DNA of 64,000 nt from Solibacillus sp. FSL H8-0538 (GCF_038003525.1 NZ_JBBOPI010000001.1:3182501-3246500), one strand, 5' to 3'; positions 26,572 through 35,464 are shown, counted from the first letter of the stretch. Translations and numbers: made by a program. Notes: generated by a model from the letters alone, not told the origin.

Positions 26572-26754
26572 CTAAATTCCCTCCGAATAAATTTCTTGAT
26601 AAGTTAGACTGCTCAAGCCCCTATCATTTTTCGTCAGTTGATTAATGATCTTTATATCTTCTGCAGTAGCTGCAGACAGTAAATTTGTTTTTTTATATTT
26701 AGGTTTTTTAAAAGAGGTCTTCTCAACTGGTTTAGTTAATATTTCAGTCGCCAC
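26572..26754 (-). CDS. Small basic protein, candidate antitoxin
   Basis: Protein of 60 residues from the GTG ending at 26754, chosen because GGGAGG lies 8 bases before it. Lys-rich N-terminal third (KKPKYKKT) and acidic C-terminal end (TYQEIYSEGI). No known DNA-binding fold recognised. It is inferred to be the antitoxin only from its size and its one-base spacing to the PemK-like gene. Confidence 0.5.
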   Translation of the reverse strand: MATEILTKPVEKTSFKKPKYKKTNLLSAATAEDIKIINQLTKNDRGLSSLTYQEIYSEGI

Positions 26755-27028
26755 ATGTACTACCTCCCTGCGAATTTTATATTTAACCAATTGCAACACC
26801 GCCTCAAATTTTCGTGATTAAAGTTAGTAAAGAAAAATTATTATTTCCAGGAAAAGTTTGTTCTAATTCAAAGCATTTCCGAAATCCACTTTTTTTCGTT
26901 CTTTAAGGATGGCCTAAAATCAGTATATGCATAATTCCCTTGATAAGTACTGCTTTTAGATTTTGTTCCTACTTCATTTTCGAACGCACTAAGCCCCCCT
27001 AAACCTACTTACAACTTTTTTGCGCACA
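26755..27028. other. Intergenic stretch upstream of the toxin pair
   Basis: AT-rich, no gene seen. It should hold the promoter of the toxin pair, but no clear -35/-10 pair stands out. Confidence 0.4.
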
Positions 27029-27060
27029 ATACATAAGTAAGTTATACTTTCTTATCTACT
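27029..27060 (+). repeat. Partial copy of the ~84-bp repeat (3' half)
   Basis: CATAAGTAAGTTATACTTTC then TTATCTAC; matches the 3' half of the good copies with an internal deletion. Confidence 0.55.
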
Positions 27061-27063
27061 AAA

Positions 27064-27090
27064 AGAGCCTCACACGACGTGAGGCTCTTC
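27064..27090 (-). terminator. Terminator after the chemoreceptor gene
   Basis: Stem GAGCCTCAC / GTGAGGCTC with an ACG-type loop; minus-strand flank CTTTTAG. Confidence 0.75.
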
Positions 27091-27098
27091 ATTATTTA

Positions 27099-28793
27099 TT
27101 ACAACTTAAATTGTTGGATTTGTATATTTAGTTGTTCAGCCATACTTGCTAGCTGATCGGCGCTTGATGCGATTTCTTCCATCGTGCTGGATGTTTGCTG
27201 AATCGTTGCTGTTGTTTGCTCTACACCGGCAGCCGATTCCTCTGAAACAGATGCAACTTCGTCAATCGAATGATTAATCGAATCTGTTTTTACCACAATT
27301 TCTTGCAAATTCGTTGAAATCCTATCAATATTCGTTGTCATGTTTTCTACAGCAGTTGAAATTTGTTCAAATGTTGTGCCTGTGTACGTAATTTGCGCAG
27401 TTCCTTTTTTCACTTCTTCATAACCTGATTGTAGAGAAGACGTAACATTGCTTGTATCACGCTGTATGCGACCAACGATTGTTGAAATATCTGTCACTGA
27501 AAACTGCACTTGTTCAGCTAGCTTCCGTACTTCATCCGCAACGACAGCAAAACCTTTGCCATGCTCGCCTGCGCGTGCTGCTTCAATCGCTGCATTTAAT
27601 GCTAATAAATTGGTTTGGTTCGCAATACTATCAATAACTGAAACGAGTTGGTTAATCTCTTTTGATTGCTCATTTAAGCCTTCTACTTTTTCAACAGCAT
27701 CTTGTACGATACTATCAATCGCATGCATTTGCTCTGTTGAACTATTCATTAACTCTTTACCCGCCGATGTTAATGATTGCACGTTAACTGAATGCTCTTT
27801 TAACACCATACCTTCGCTCGTTGTTTGCTGAATTGTTGCAACAAAGTCCATCATTGTCGAAGCTAAATCGCTAGAAGCAGACGCTTGTGTTTCCGTACCT
27901 GAAGCAATTTCTTGCATTGTCGACGCAATTTGCTCACTACCTAGTTTTACTTCAGTAGCCGACTGTGCTAATTCTTCACTATTACTCGCGACATGTTCTG
28001 AAACTTCATGAATTGACGTTATTGTTGCACGTAATTTTTCATTCATCTCATTTGCTGAGTTCGTTAATATACCAATTTCATCCTGGCGATTAACGTTAAG
28101 TTTTTCTAAATTTAGTTGTCCATCCGCCATTGCTTTCATGCGATTCGAGATGAGCTCAATTGGTTTTGCAATGCTAGAAGCTGTTATAAATGCAGTGATT
28201 ACACCTACAATTAATACTAATGCACTTATGACTAAGCCTACTGTTTTCGTCGAAGTACTTGTCGCTACTACATCTTGTCCTAATTTTTTTATTGTTTCTG
28301 CGCGCTCATTGGCAAGTGTTTCATAGCCGACACGCACTTCATTCGCCAATAAGTTATTATCTATTAAAATTAGAACCGCTTGATTTTGGTCGCCATTTTC
28401 ATATGCAATAAATGCTTCTTCAATAACATTTTTAGTCCATTGTCTTGCTTTTCCCACAATCTTAGCACGCTCTGGTGATTTATCTAATTCATCTAAAATG
28501 CTGTTATTTGCCTCTGCGAATTTTACATACTCATGAAACATTTCTAAATAACTTTTATCACCTGTTAATACGTAATTCATTGATGCCTGTACACGAACAC
28601 TAATTGACGTTGCTAAATTTTGATTTGCTGTCAACATTTCTAATTGTTGCTCAACTAACTCTTCCGATTTTTCTTGCATCGTTCGGTTTGCATAGTAACT
28701 GTATGTTGAAAAACAAGCCATTATAAAAATTAATAACAAAAACGCCCCTAAAATTCTCTTTTTAAGAGTCTTCAAATTGAATAAACCTTGCAT
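27099..28793 (-). CDS. Methyl-accepting chemotaxis protein
   Basis: Transmembrane chemoreceptor of 564 residues. It has membrane helix 1 (about 12-31), an extracellular four-helix-bundle-type sensor (32-182), helix 2 (183-205), HAMP (205-258) and a long cytosolic coiled-coil signalling part. The hairpin tip that contacts CheA/CheW reads [19 protein letters not shown], near residue 390. The ligand is unknown. GGAGGGG precedes the ATG. It is a single gene with its own terminator. Confidence 0.92.
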   Translation of the reverse strand: MQGLFNLKTLKKRILGAFLLLIFIMACFSTYSYYANRTMQEKSEELVEQQLEMLTANQNLATSISVRVQASMNYVLTGDKSYLEMFHEYVKFAEANNSILDELDKSPERAKIVGKARQWTKNVIEEAFIAYENGDQNQAVLILIDNNLLANEVRVGYETLANERAETIKKLGQDVVATSTSTKTVGLVISALVLIVGVITAFITASSIAKPIELISNRMKAMADGQLNLEKLNVNRQDEIGILTNSANEMNEKLRATITSIHEVSEHVASNSEELAQSATEVKLGSEQIASTMQEIASGTETQASASSDLASTMMDFVATIQQTTSEGMVLKEHSVNVQSLTSAGKELMNSSTEQMHAIDSIVQDAVEKVEGLNEQSKEINQLVSVIDSIANQTNLLALNAAIEAARAGEHGKGFAVVADEVRKLAEQVQFSVTDISTIVGRIQRDTSNVTSSLQSGYEEVKKGTAQITYTGTTFEQISTAVENMTTNIDRISTNLQEIVVKTDSINHSIDEVASVSEESAAGVEQTTATIQQTSSTMEEIASSADQLASMAEQLNIQIQQFKL

Positions 28794-29089
28794 GGTTCCC
28801 CTCCAGAATTTGTACTAAAAACAAAAATATTTCAGAATATAGTAACTTTACAGTATTTTATCCAAAAACAGCATAAGGAAAAAGGCACATCACGAAAATA
28901 TTATTATTTCGATAATCGATACATAATACCCAAATATTATGTTAATTTCTAATACTAAATAATAATGTCCTGCTAAGTTCGTATTTTTTCTATATCAAGT
29001 CACGCATTATTTACGAATAGAACTTAACATAATCCCCAATCCCTCTACATTTTCGTGTAAACTTATTACTAGAACTAGGAGGTTTTACG

Positions 29090-29326
29090 ATGAAAAAATA
29101 CTTATTGATTACGCTATTATTTATCGTATCCTATGCCGTAGTGCACTGGATTGGCGAATTATTTTTCAGTACAGATACTACAACTGCTATGCAAGGTCGA
29201 TCAATGTTGCAATCAGCAGTTACATTCGGAGGTATCAACTTTTTATCAATTTTTGTCTATATATTAATCGCCATTGCCATCACAGCCATCGTGTACTTTA
29301 GCGTAAAAAGCAGACGTTCAAATTAA
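29090..29326 (+). CDS. Small membrane protein, function unknown
   Basis: Protein of 78 residues with two membrane helices (about 3-24 and 48-71) and a basic C-terminus (KSRRSN). AGGAGG precedes the ATG, so it is probably translated. No family recognised. The last six codons and the stop lie inside the terminator stem. Confidence 0.65.
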   Translation: MKKYLLITLLFIVSYAVVHWIGELFFSTDTTTAMQGRSMLQSAVTFGGINFLSIFVYILIAIAITAIVYFSVKSRRSN

Positions 29327-29342
29327 TGAACGCCTGCTTTTT
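29305..29342. terminator. Bidirectional terminator overlapping the end of the small membrane protein gene
   Basis: AAAAAGCAGACGTTCA pairs with TGAACGCCTGCTTTTT; loop AATTAA contains the stop codon. It also serves the convergent MFS gene. Confidence 0.85.
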
Positions 29343-30523
29343 CAAGTAAATTCTAATTGTTTCGTTGTGGACTTGCCAAAGACGATGTAAATGAGCGCAA
29401 TTATTGCGAGCACTAACGCAATTAATACTAAAAAACTCACTTGTTCTATGAATTGTAAGTAAAGACCACCTAAAAACGGCCCACTCAAGCTCCCTATGCT
29501 AAAGAAAATACCACAAATCAAATTCCCTGTTGGCAGTAATTCTTTCGGTGTTAAATCGGCCATATAAGTAATTCCGAGCGAAAACATTGATCCTACACTC
29601 ATACCAGCAAGTGCGAATACACAAGCTACTGCTACAGCAGATGTTTCGAGCTGACTACAAATTCCAAACAGTAGCGTTCCCATTATTAGCGAACCAATAA
29701 TGACTTTGCGACGACCCATTTTATCTCCTAATATGCCAAGTGGAATTTGCGTTGTAATCGCGCCGATTGAAAAGGCTGCTAAAATAATCGATACCATCGA
29801 GACATCAAAGCCTTTACGAAGAGCATACACCGGGAATAAGGCATTGAGTGATGACTCTAAAAATCCGTATACAAAGGGTGGTAAGAACGCAATCCAACTG
29901 TACCGAAACACTAATTTATAGCGCATCCACCCACCATTACTTGCATCCCCTTTTAACGCTTCAGGTTTTTCGTTTTTTACAAAGAACACAAGCGACCACG
30001 CTACTAAACAAAGGAGCGAAGAAATGATAAACGGCAAGGACTCCGATACTTGAATAAGCGGCACAAATAAAGGACCTACAGCAAACCCTACACCAAATGA
30101 TAAGCCGTAAATGGACATACTTTTTCCCAACTTACTATGCGGTGTAGCAGACGTAATCCAAGTTTGAGTTGCAAAATGAAGCGCATGATCCCCAATACCA
30201 ATCAACATGCGCAGTACGAACCAAAACACCACACTTTTCCATAACGGAAATAAAAATAACGAGGCAAATACGAACGCGCCACCGACGACAATAACCGGCT
30301 TATATCCATATTTTCTCAGAGGATGTTCAATAAAAGGTGAAACTAATAATGTTCCTATGTATAAGCCTGTAGCATTCAATCCATTTAATGCGGATGAAAC
30401 GCCATCCGTCTCAAAAATAATTGAAATGAGCGGAAGTAACATTCCTTGCGAAAATCCTGAAATAGATACAATTATAACTAAAATTAAAAATCTACGTTGT
30501 TCATAGCTTAATAAGACACTCAT
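29342..30523 (-). CDS. MFS transporter, YfkF-like
   Basis: Major facilitator superfamily permease of 393 residues with 12 predicted helices. The loop 2-3 region (EHPLRKYGYKP) and loop 8-9 motif (GILGDKMGRRKV) are typical. It resembles B. subtilis YfkF and drug-efflux-type MFS proteins, but the substrate is unknown. The ATG ending at 30523 has GGAGG 5 bases before it. A TTG four codons upstream is less likely. Confidence 0.85.
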   Translation of the reverse strand: MSVLLSYEQRRFLILVIIVSISGFSQGMLLPLISIIFETDGVSSALNGLNATGLYIGTLLVSPFIEHPLRKYGYKPVIVVGGAFVFASLFLFPLWKSVVFWFVLRMLIGIGDHALHFATQTWITSATPHSKLGKSMSIYGLSFGVGFAVGPLFVPLIQVSESLPFIISSLLCLVAWSLVFFVKNEKPEALKGDASNGGWMRYKLVFRYSWIAFLPPFVYGFLESSLNALFPVYALRKGFDVSMVSIILAAFSIGAITTQIPLGILGDKMGRRKVIIGSLIMGTLLFGICSQLETSAVAVACVFALAGMSVGSMFSLGITYMADLTPKELLPTGNLICGIFFSIGSLSGPFLGGLYLQFIEQVSFLVLIALVLAIIALIYIVFGKSTTKQLEFT

Positions 30524-30606
30524 ATGACCCTCCAATATACTTAGATGTTCATATTATCGTATCATATTGGCTATCCTACTTTTTCAAAAAATTGAATAAA
30601 ACTATT

Positions 30607-30649
30607 AAAACCCCAGTAAACTTTATCTCTAAAAGTTCACTAGGGTTTT
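30607..30649 (-). terminator. Terminator-like hairpin upstream of the MFS gene
   Basis: AAAACCCCAGTAAACTTT pairs with AAAGTTCACTAGGGTTTT (two mismatches). Long stem but no gene directly upstream on the minus strand; it may insulate the two divergent units. The rest of 30524-30915 shows no gene. Confidence 0.5.
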
Positions 30650-30896
30650 AGCTATCACTAATATTCATTTGTATTTTCATAAACTACAATCCGACTACAT
30701 GTGCCGAAAACTGTTTACATTCCCTCCCTTTTAATAAATTTGCCAATGCACCTATTTTCTGATCATCTCCTTCTTTTTTCGTTAAAGTAACTTTATCACA
30801 CCACTTCAATATTGTAAATATTCAGAATAAAAAAGTTGCAAATTAATTAAAAAGCCCTATAGGATTGCAAACGCTATAGCATCAATAGAAACCACT

Positions 30897-30925
30897 AACA
30901 CTAATAGCCCGTTTCATGTATAATA
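30897..30925 (+). promoter_or_regulatory. Sigma-A promoter of the SE1561-like gene
   Basis: CTAACA, 18-base spacer, TATAAT at about 30920-30925. It implies an ~85-base leader before the ATG at 31013. Confidence 0.6.
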
Positions 30926-31012
30926 AGGGCAAATCTATCATCACAACTTCTCAACGGGGAGTTTATAAGGAGGGAAACCTTTCGTCGGCACCTGCTGACG
31001 ATGGTGCAACCA

Positions 31013-31212
31013 TGTCAAATCCAATTACAAACAAAGAACAACAAGTAACTTATTTAAAAGAGCGCTTAGAAATCTTCCTTGAAGTGTTAGATGCCATTGA
31101 TCCAGAAACTACAGAACTCGAAGATATCGATCGTTTAATACAAATGATGGACGATATTGAAGATAAGATGGATCAATTCCAAAGCCGTACCGAACCAACT
31201 AAAGCTGAATAA
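31013..31212 (+). CDS. SE1561 family small protein
   Basis: Acidic, helical protein of about 66 residues (EITNKEQQ..ERLEIFLEVLDAI pattern), matching a conserved Bacillales family of unknown function. The start is uncertain. An AAGGAGG at 30968-30974 has no start codon at usual distance. The ATG at 31013 has only a weak site. A longer in-frame ATG at 30916 coincides with the -10 element and so cannot be used from that promoter. Confidence 0.6.
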
Positions 31213-31217
31213 ATTTC

Positions 31218-31257
31218 AAAGTGAGCAAATCGTCATCCGATTTGCTCACTTTTTTTG
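31218..31257 (+). terminator. Terminator after the SE1561-like gene
   Basis: Perfect stem AAAGTGAGCAAATCG / CGATTTGCTCACTTT followed by T run. Confidence 0.9.
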
Positions 31258-31361
31258 CTCTGAAAATTCATCACTTCGGATTCCCTTTTTTTCGAACAAC
31301 TAAAAGAGTATAATATTGAAGGAGTTATAATTAAAATTATTTTTCTGGGGGGAAAAATGTA

Positions 31362-32906
31362 ATGACATACTTAGAAACATTAGAGAAAAGTCTATATGAC
31401 CTAGTAACTGAAACATCAACGAACCTACCAAAGGATGTTCGTCGTGCAATAAAGAAAGCGAAAGAATCAGAGAATGCAGGCACTCGCGCTGCAATGAGCT
31501 TGGACACAATCGCCAACAATATCGCAATGGCAGAAGACAATGTATCACCGATTTGCCAAGATACAGGTCTTCCAACATTCAAAGTGTATACTCCAGTTGG
31601 TGTCAATCAAATCGAAATTAAAGCAGCCATTAAAAATGCAATCGGCGCAACGACTGCTGACGCAAAATTACGTCCAAACTCAGTAGATTCTTTAACAGGT
31701 GAGAACAGTGGCAACAACTTAGGTGAAGGTCTTCCTGTCATTAAATTTGAACAATGGGAAAACGATTATATTACTATTAAATTAATCCTTAAAGGTGGCG
31801 GCTGTGAAAACAAAAATATCCAGTACAGCCTACCAGCAGAACTTGAAGGTCTTGGTCGAGCAGGTCGTGATTTAGATGGTATCCGCAAATGTATCCTTCA
31901 CTCAGTATGGCAAGCACAAGGACAAGGCTGTTCTGCAGGCTTCATCGGAGTTGGGATTGGCGGCGACCGCTCTTCTGGATATGATCTTGCAAAAGAGCAA
32001 TTATTCCGTTCAGTAGAAGACGTTAATCCAAATCCAGAATTAGCACAATTAGAACAGTATATCGTAGAAAAATCAAATACATTTGGCGTTGGTACAATGG
32101 GCTTCGGCGGTGAAGCGACTTTACTTGGCTGTAAAATCGGCGTTATGCACCGTATCCCAGCTTCATTCTACGTTTCTGTAGCATACAACTGTTGGGCTTA
32201 CCGTCGCATGGCTGTTGATATTGACCCAGCTACTGGCGAAATCATTAAATGGCATTACCAAGATGGTGAAAAAATCACATTCAAAGAAGATCAAATACAA
32301 GCTGAAACAACTGGCGATACGTCAAAAGAAATCGTGCAATTAACTGCTCCAATTTCTGAAGAACAAATTCGTTCTCTTAAAGTAGGTGACGTTGTGGCGA
32401 TCACTGGGCGCATGTATACTGGCCGTGACGCGATTCATCATCACTTAATGAGCCATGATGCACCAGTTGATCTAAACGGACAAGTTATTTATCACTGTGG
32501 TCCTGTTATGGCAAAAGACGCAGAAGGTAACTGGACAGTAAAAGCAGCTGGTCCAACTACTTCTATTCGTGAGGAGCCATATCAAGGCGACATTATGAAA
32601 AAATTCGGTATCCGTGCTGTAATCGGTAAAGGTGGTATGGGACCAAAAACACTAAAAGCACTTAACGAACATGGTGGTGTTTACTTAAACGCAATCGGTG
32701 GTGCTGCTCAGTACTACGCAGACTGCATTAAAGGTGTAGACGGTGTTGACCTAATGGAATTCGGTATTCCTGAAGCAATGTGGCACTTAAACGTTGAAGG
32801 CTTCACAGCAGTTGTAACTATGGACTCTCACGGCAACTCACTACACGCAGACGTAGAAAAGTCGTCGCTAGAAAAACTATCTCTGTACGCTGAACGCGTA
32901 TACTAA
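31362..32906 (+). CDS. fumA: Class I (Fe-S) fumarate hydratase
   Basis: Cytosolic [4Fe-4S] hydro-lyase that interconverts fumarate and malate. It is the single-chain form of 514 residues: an alpha-type domain (1-290) with cluster cysteines in PICQDTG (Cys65), GGGCENK and GLGCKIG-type contexts, followed by a beta-type domain (about 320-514) with GRMYTGRDAIHHHL and IGKGGMG. GGGGGG lies before the ATG. B. subtilis uses the unrelated class II FumC, so this oxygen-sensitive enzyme is a notable difference; whether a FumC is also encoded cannot be seen. Confidence 0.93.
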   Translation: MTYLETLEKSLYDLVTETSTNLPKDVRRAIKKAKESENAGTRAAMSLDTIANNIAMAEDNVSPICQDTGLPTFKVYTPVGVNQIEIKAAIKNAIGATTADAKLRPNSVDSLTGENSGNNLGEGLPVIKFEQWENDYITIKLILKGGGCENKNIQYSLPAELEGLGRAGRDLDGIRKCILHSVWQAQGQGCSAGFIGVGIGGDRSSGYDLAKEQLFRSVEDVNPNPELAQLEQYIVEKSNTFGVGTMGFGGEATLLGCKIGVMHRIPASFYVSVAYNCWAYRRMAVDIDPATGEIIKWHYQDGEKITFKEDQIQAETTGDTSKEIVQLTAPISEEQIRSLKVGDVVAITGRMYTGRDAIHHHLMSHDAPVDLNGQVIYHCGPVMAKDAEGNWTVKAAGPTTSIREEPYQGDIMKKFGIRAVIGKGGMGPKTLKALNEHGGVYLNAIGGAAQYYADCIKGVDGVDLMEFGIPEAMWHLNVEGFTAVVTMDSHGNSLHADVEKSSLEKLSLYAERVY

Positions 32907-33030
32907 TATAGTAGTACAACCTTTTTCTGAAGTAACATCCTTATAGAAATTCACATTTTATCACTGCTGCGCGAAAGGCGATAGCCGACAGCGCCAACCG
33001 CAGAGAAAATTATAATTAGTAATTCCTTAA

Positions 33031-33057
33031 AAGGAGCGACTTAAATTAGTCGCTCCT
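33031..33057 (+). terminator. Hairpin, probable fumA terminator (copy 1 of a duplicated hairpin)
   Basis: Stem AGGAGCGACT / AGTCGCTCCT; nearly identical to the hairpin at 33298. Confidence 0.65.
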
Positions 33058-33071
33058 CCAGATTGTTGACG

Positions 33072-33108
33072 AAAGGCATCGAGAGGTTACTCTTGATGCC
33101 TTTTATCA
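33072..33108 (+). terminator. Second terminator hairpin downstream of fumA
   Basis: Stem AAAGGCATCGAGAG / CTCTTGATGCCTTT with GTTA loop, then TTAT..TTTATATTTTTT. Confidence 0.75.
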
Positions 33109-33142
33109 TTTATATTTTTTTAACATCCAATTGTATTACAGA

Positions 33143-33268
33143 GTTGATTGGAGTGGAGGGCGGCGACTCCTGCGGGAATAGCGTGTCCAGGTGAGACCCC
33201 GCAGGAGCTTGCGACGAGGAGGCTCACGGACCGCCCGCGGAAAGCGCCCGCCCGCAACGGAAATCAAC
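33143..33268. repeat. GC-rich ~126-bp repeat element, copy 2
   Basis: Same ends as copy 1 (GTTGATTGGAGTGG.. ..GCAACGGAAATCAAC). Internal stem GACTCCTGCGGG / CCCCGCAGGAG plus further C/G-rich hairpins. It is flanked on both sides by the duplicated hairpin (33031, 33298). Confidence 0.85.
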
Positions 33269-33297
33269 GGATCTTATTATATGTAGTACTACAGTCT

Positions 33298-33332
33298 AAA
33301 GGAGTGACTTAAATTAGTCGCTCCTCTTTTTT
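33298..33332 (+). terminator. Hairpin with T run (copy 2 of a duplicated hairpin)
   Basis: Stem AAAGGAGTGACT / AGTCGCTCCTCTTT then TTTTTT. Confidence 0.75.
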
Positions 33333-33386
33333 ATGGCCTCATTTTTTAATTATCCAAAATTTTCATGTACCTTCCATTCAAATCTA

Positions 33387-33415
33387 TTTACAATACTCAA
33401 GCTCTAGATTATAAT
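33387..33415 (+). promoter_or_regulatory. Sigma-A promoter of pfeT
   Basis: TTTACA, exactly 17-base spacer, TATAAT. The -10 overlaps a perfect Per box. Confidence 0.8.
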
Positions 33416-33423
33416 AATTATAA
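33409..33423 (+). promoter_or_regulatory. Perfect Per box over the pfeT -10 element
   Basis: TTATAATAATTATAA equals the consensus TTATAATNATTATAA at every fixed position. PerR bound here would block RNA polymerase. Confidence 0.9.
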
Positions 33424-33489
33424 ATTAAAAATAAAAACAAAAGTAATTGAAAAGCATTATCAAAAAGCATAATATCAGGTATTTGATAC

Positions 33490-33504
33490 TGATATTCATT
33501 ATCA
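33490..33504 (+). promoter_or_regulatory. Fur-box-like site before the pfeT ribosome binding site
   Basis: TGATATTCATTATCA differs from the 7-1-7 Fur site TGATAATNATTATCA at one position. It ends at the AAGGAGG of pfeT, in a stretch with several TATCA repeats (33459-33504). Confidence 0.55.
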
Positions 33505-33516
33505 AGGAGGATGTAA

Positions 33517-35421
33517 ATGAATATATCTAATCGAGAAAATCTAAATTTAAATGAGAAAATAAAAGAGCACCAAGAATTAATCGCAGCGCTCATTTCCGGT
33601 CTAATTATTTTACTTGCGTGGCGTATGGATACGAATGGGTTAACAACTGCTTCGATTATTGCCTATTTAACAGCCTTTGTTGTCGGCGGGTATGCAAAAG
33701 CAAAAGAAGGCATTGCAGATACAATTGAAAACAAATCATTAAACGTTGAAATATTAATGATTTTAGCAGCTATTGGTTCGGCCATTATCGGTTACTGGAC
33801 AGAAGGCGCGATTCTTATCTTCATTTTTGCTGTAAGTGGTGCACTCGAAACATATGCGATGAATAAAAGTCATCGTGAAATTTCTGCATTAATGGATATG
33901 CAACCTGAGGAAGCTTGGCTAGTACGCGGTGCATTCGAGCCGATGAAGGTTGCTGTTTCTTCTTTAACAGTTGGCGATCATCTTCTTGTAAAGCCTGGTG
34001 AACGAATCCCAGCAGATGGCATTATTATTAAAGGGCTATCTACTATTGATGAGGCAGCGATTACTGGTGAATCAATGCCTATTACAAAACAAGTGAATGA
34101 CGAAGTATTCGCAGGGACTGTTAATTTAAACGGTGCCATTACAATGAATATGACAAAGTCAAACAGCGATACATTATTTCAAAAAATTATTACGCTTGTC
34201 CAATCTGCACAAAGTGAAAAATCGCCTTCTCAGCAATTTATCGAACGATTTGAAGGGACATATGTAAAATCTGTTTTACTCGCTGTTTTAGTGATGATGT
34301 TCCTTCCACACTACCTACTCGGTTGGGACTGGACGACTACATTCTACCGTGCGATGGTACTACTCGTTGTCGCGTCTCCTTGTGCACTTGTTGCAGCGAT
34401 TATGCCCGCGACACTTGCAGCCATCTCAAACGGTGCTAAAAACGGGATTTTATTTAAAGGTGGTCTTCATTTAGAACATTTGAGCTTACTACGTGCGTTA
34501 GCTGTGGATAAAACAGGCACATTAACACAAGGTCTACCGGTTGTAACCGATTTTATCGTGCGTGACGGCTTACAGGAAACGAATGTATTAGCTACGATCG
34601 CAGCAATTGAAAGCCAGTCAAATCACCCTCTTGCTATCGCCATAACAGCATATGCGAAGAATCAGCAAGTTCTAGCTTTTAGCAATGTTGAAATTGAAGA
34701 CGTACCTGGTTATGGTATTAAAGCAGTAGTGAACGGCGAAAAATTTAAAGTGGGGAAACCCGATTTTGTCGGTAACAGTGAAGCTTCTGCATTTAGTAAT
34801 GGTGCACTAGAGCAATTTGCTGCACAAGGAAAAACAGTTATTTTCCTGCGTGATGAAAAAGGAATTGCGGCACTCGTCGCAATGAAGGATACAGTGCGCG
34901 AGGAAGCAAAGCTAGCGATTGATATGCTTCAAGAGCTAGGGATCGATGTAGTCATGCTTACTGGGGATAACGAACGAACAGCAAAAGCGATCGCTACTGA
35001 ATCTGGCGTAAATGCATATGTCGCCGAATGTTTGCCTGAAACAAAAGTGAAACATATTAAAAATTATTTAACAAAATACGAACATGTCGGAATGGTTGGC
35101 GATGGCATTAATGATGCTCCTGCTCTTGCAACGGCAACAGTTGGCATTGCGATGGGTGGCGGCACAGATGTAGCACTTGAAACAGCAGATGTTGTACTCA
35201 TTAAAAACGACTTATCTAAAATCGCTTATGCAGTTCGCCTTTCTCGTAAAATGCAGCGTATTGTAAAGCAAAATATCATTTTCTCATTATCAGTAATCGT
35301 ACTACTCATTACATCAAACTTCTTCCAAGCGATTGATTTACCACTTGGTGTCATTGGTCACGAAGGCAGTACGATCCTCGTTATATTAAACGGCTTACGC
35401 ATGCTAAATAAAAATGTTTAA
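33517..35421 (+). CDS. pfeT: P1B-4-type heavy-metal P-type ATPase, PfeT (ZosA) type iron exporter
   Basis: Membrane ATPase of 634 residues. Like B. subtilis PfeT it has no N-terminal metal-binding domain. It has the actuator motif ITGESMP, the membrane metal site Ser287-Pro-Cys289, phosphorylation Asp331 in DKTGTLTQG, a GDGINDAP hinge and HEGST (615-619) in the last helices. SPC together with HEG(G/S)T marks subgroup P1B-4, whose Bacillus/Listeria members export Fe(II); other metals (Zn, Co) are possible. Per and Fur boxes upstream support a role in iron export under peroxide or iron excess. AAGGAGG precedes the ATG. Confidence 0.9.
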   Translation: MNISNRENLNLNEKIKEHQELIAALISGLIILLAWRMDTNGLTTASIIAYLTAFVVGGYAKAKEGIADTIENKSLNVEILMILAAIGSAIIGYWTEGAILIFIFAVSGALETYAMNKSHREISALMDMQPEEAWLVRGAFEPMKVAVSSLTVGDHLLVKPGERIPADGIIIKGLSTIDEAAITGESMPITKQVNDEVFAGTVNLNGAITMNMTKSNSDTLFQKIITLVQSAQSEKSPSQQFIERFEGTYVKSVLLAVLVMMFLPHYLLGWDWTTTFYRAMVLLVVASPCALVAAIMPATLAAISNGAKNGILFKGGLHLEHLSLLRALAVDKTGTLTQGLPVVTDFIVRDGLQETNVLATIAAIESQSNHPLAIAITAYAKNQQVLAFSNVEIEDVPGYGIKAVVNGEKFKVGKPDFVGNSEASAFSNGALEQFAAQGKTVIFLRDEKGIAALVAMKDTVREEAKLAIDMLQELGIDVVMLTGDNERTAKAIATESGVNAYVAECLPETKVKHIKNYLTKYEHVGMVGDGINDAPALATATVGIAMGGGTDVALETADVVLIKNDLSKIAYAVRLSRKMQRIVKQNIIFSLSVIVLLITSNFFQAIDLPLGVIGHEGSTILVILNGLRMLNKNV

Positions 35422-35426
35422 TTTAA

Positions 35427-35462
35427 AAAGGCAGCTTGCGAAATTCGCAAGTTGCCTTTATC
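35427..35462. terminator. Bidirectional terminator between pfeT and yfkH
   Basis: AAAGGCAGCTTGCG pairs with CGCAAGTTGCCTTT, A/T-rich on both sides. Confidence 0.85.
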
Positions 35463-35464
35463 GT

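Noticed and set aside
27448-27831. Plus-strand 127-codon frame opposite the chemoreceptor gene
   Set aside because: Antisense shadow of the conserved signalling domain; no start signals.
28794-29089. Sigma-D promoter of the chemoreceptor gene
   Set aside because: TAAA-like boxes exist but no partner resembling GCCGATAT at the right distance.
32966-33020. Third copy of the GC-rich repeat upstream of 33031
   Set aside because: Short similarity (GCGAAAGGCGATAGCC, CGCAGAG) is too weak and the defining ends are missing.
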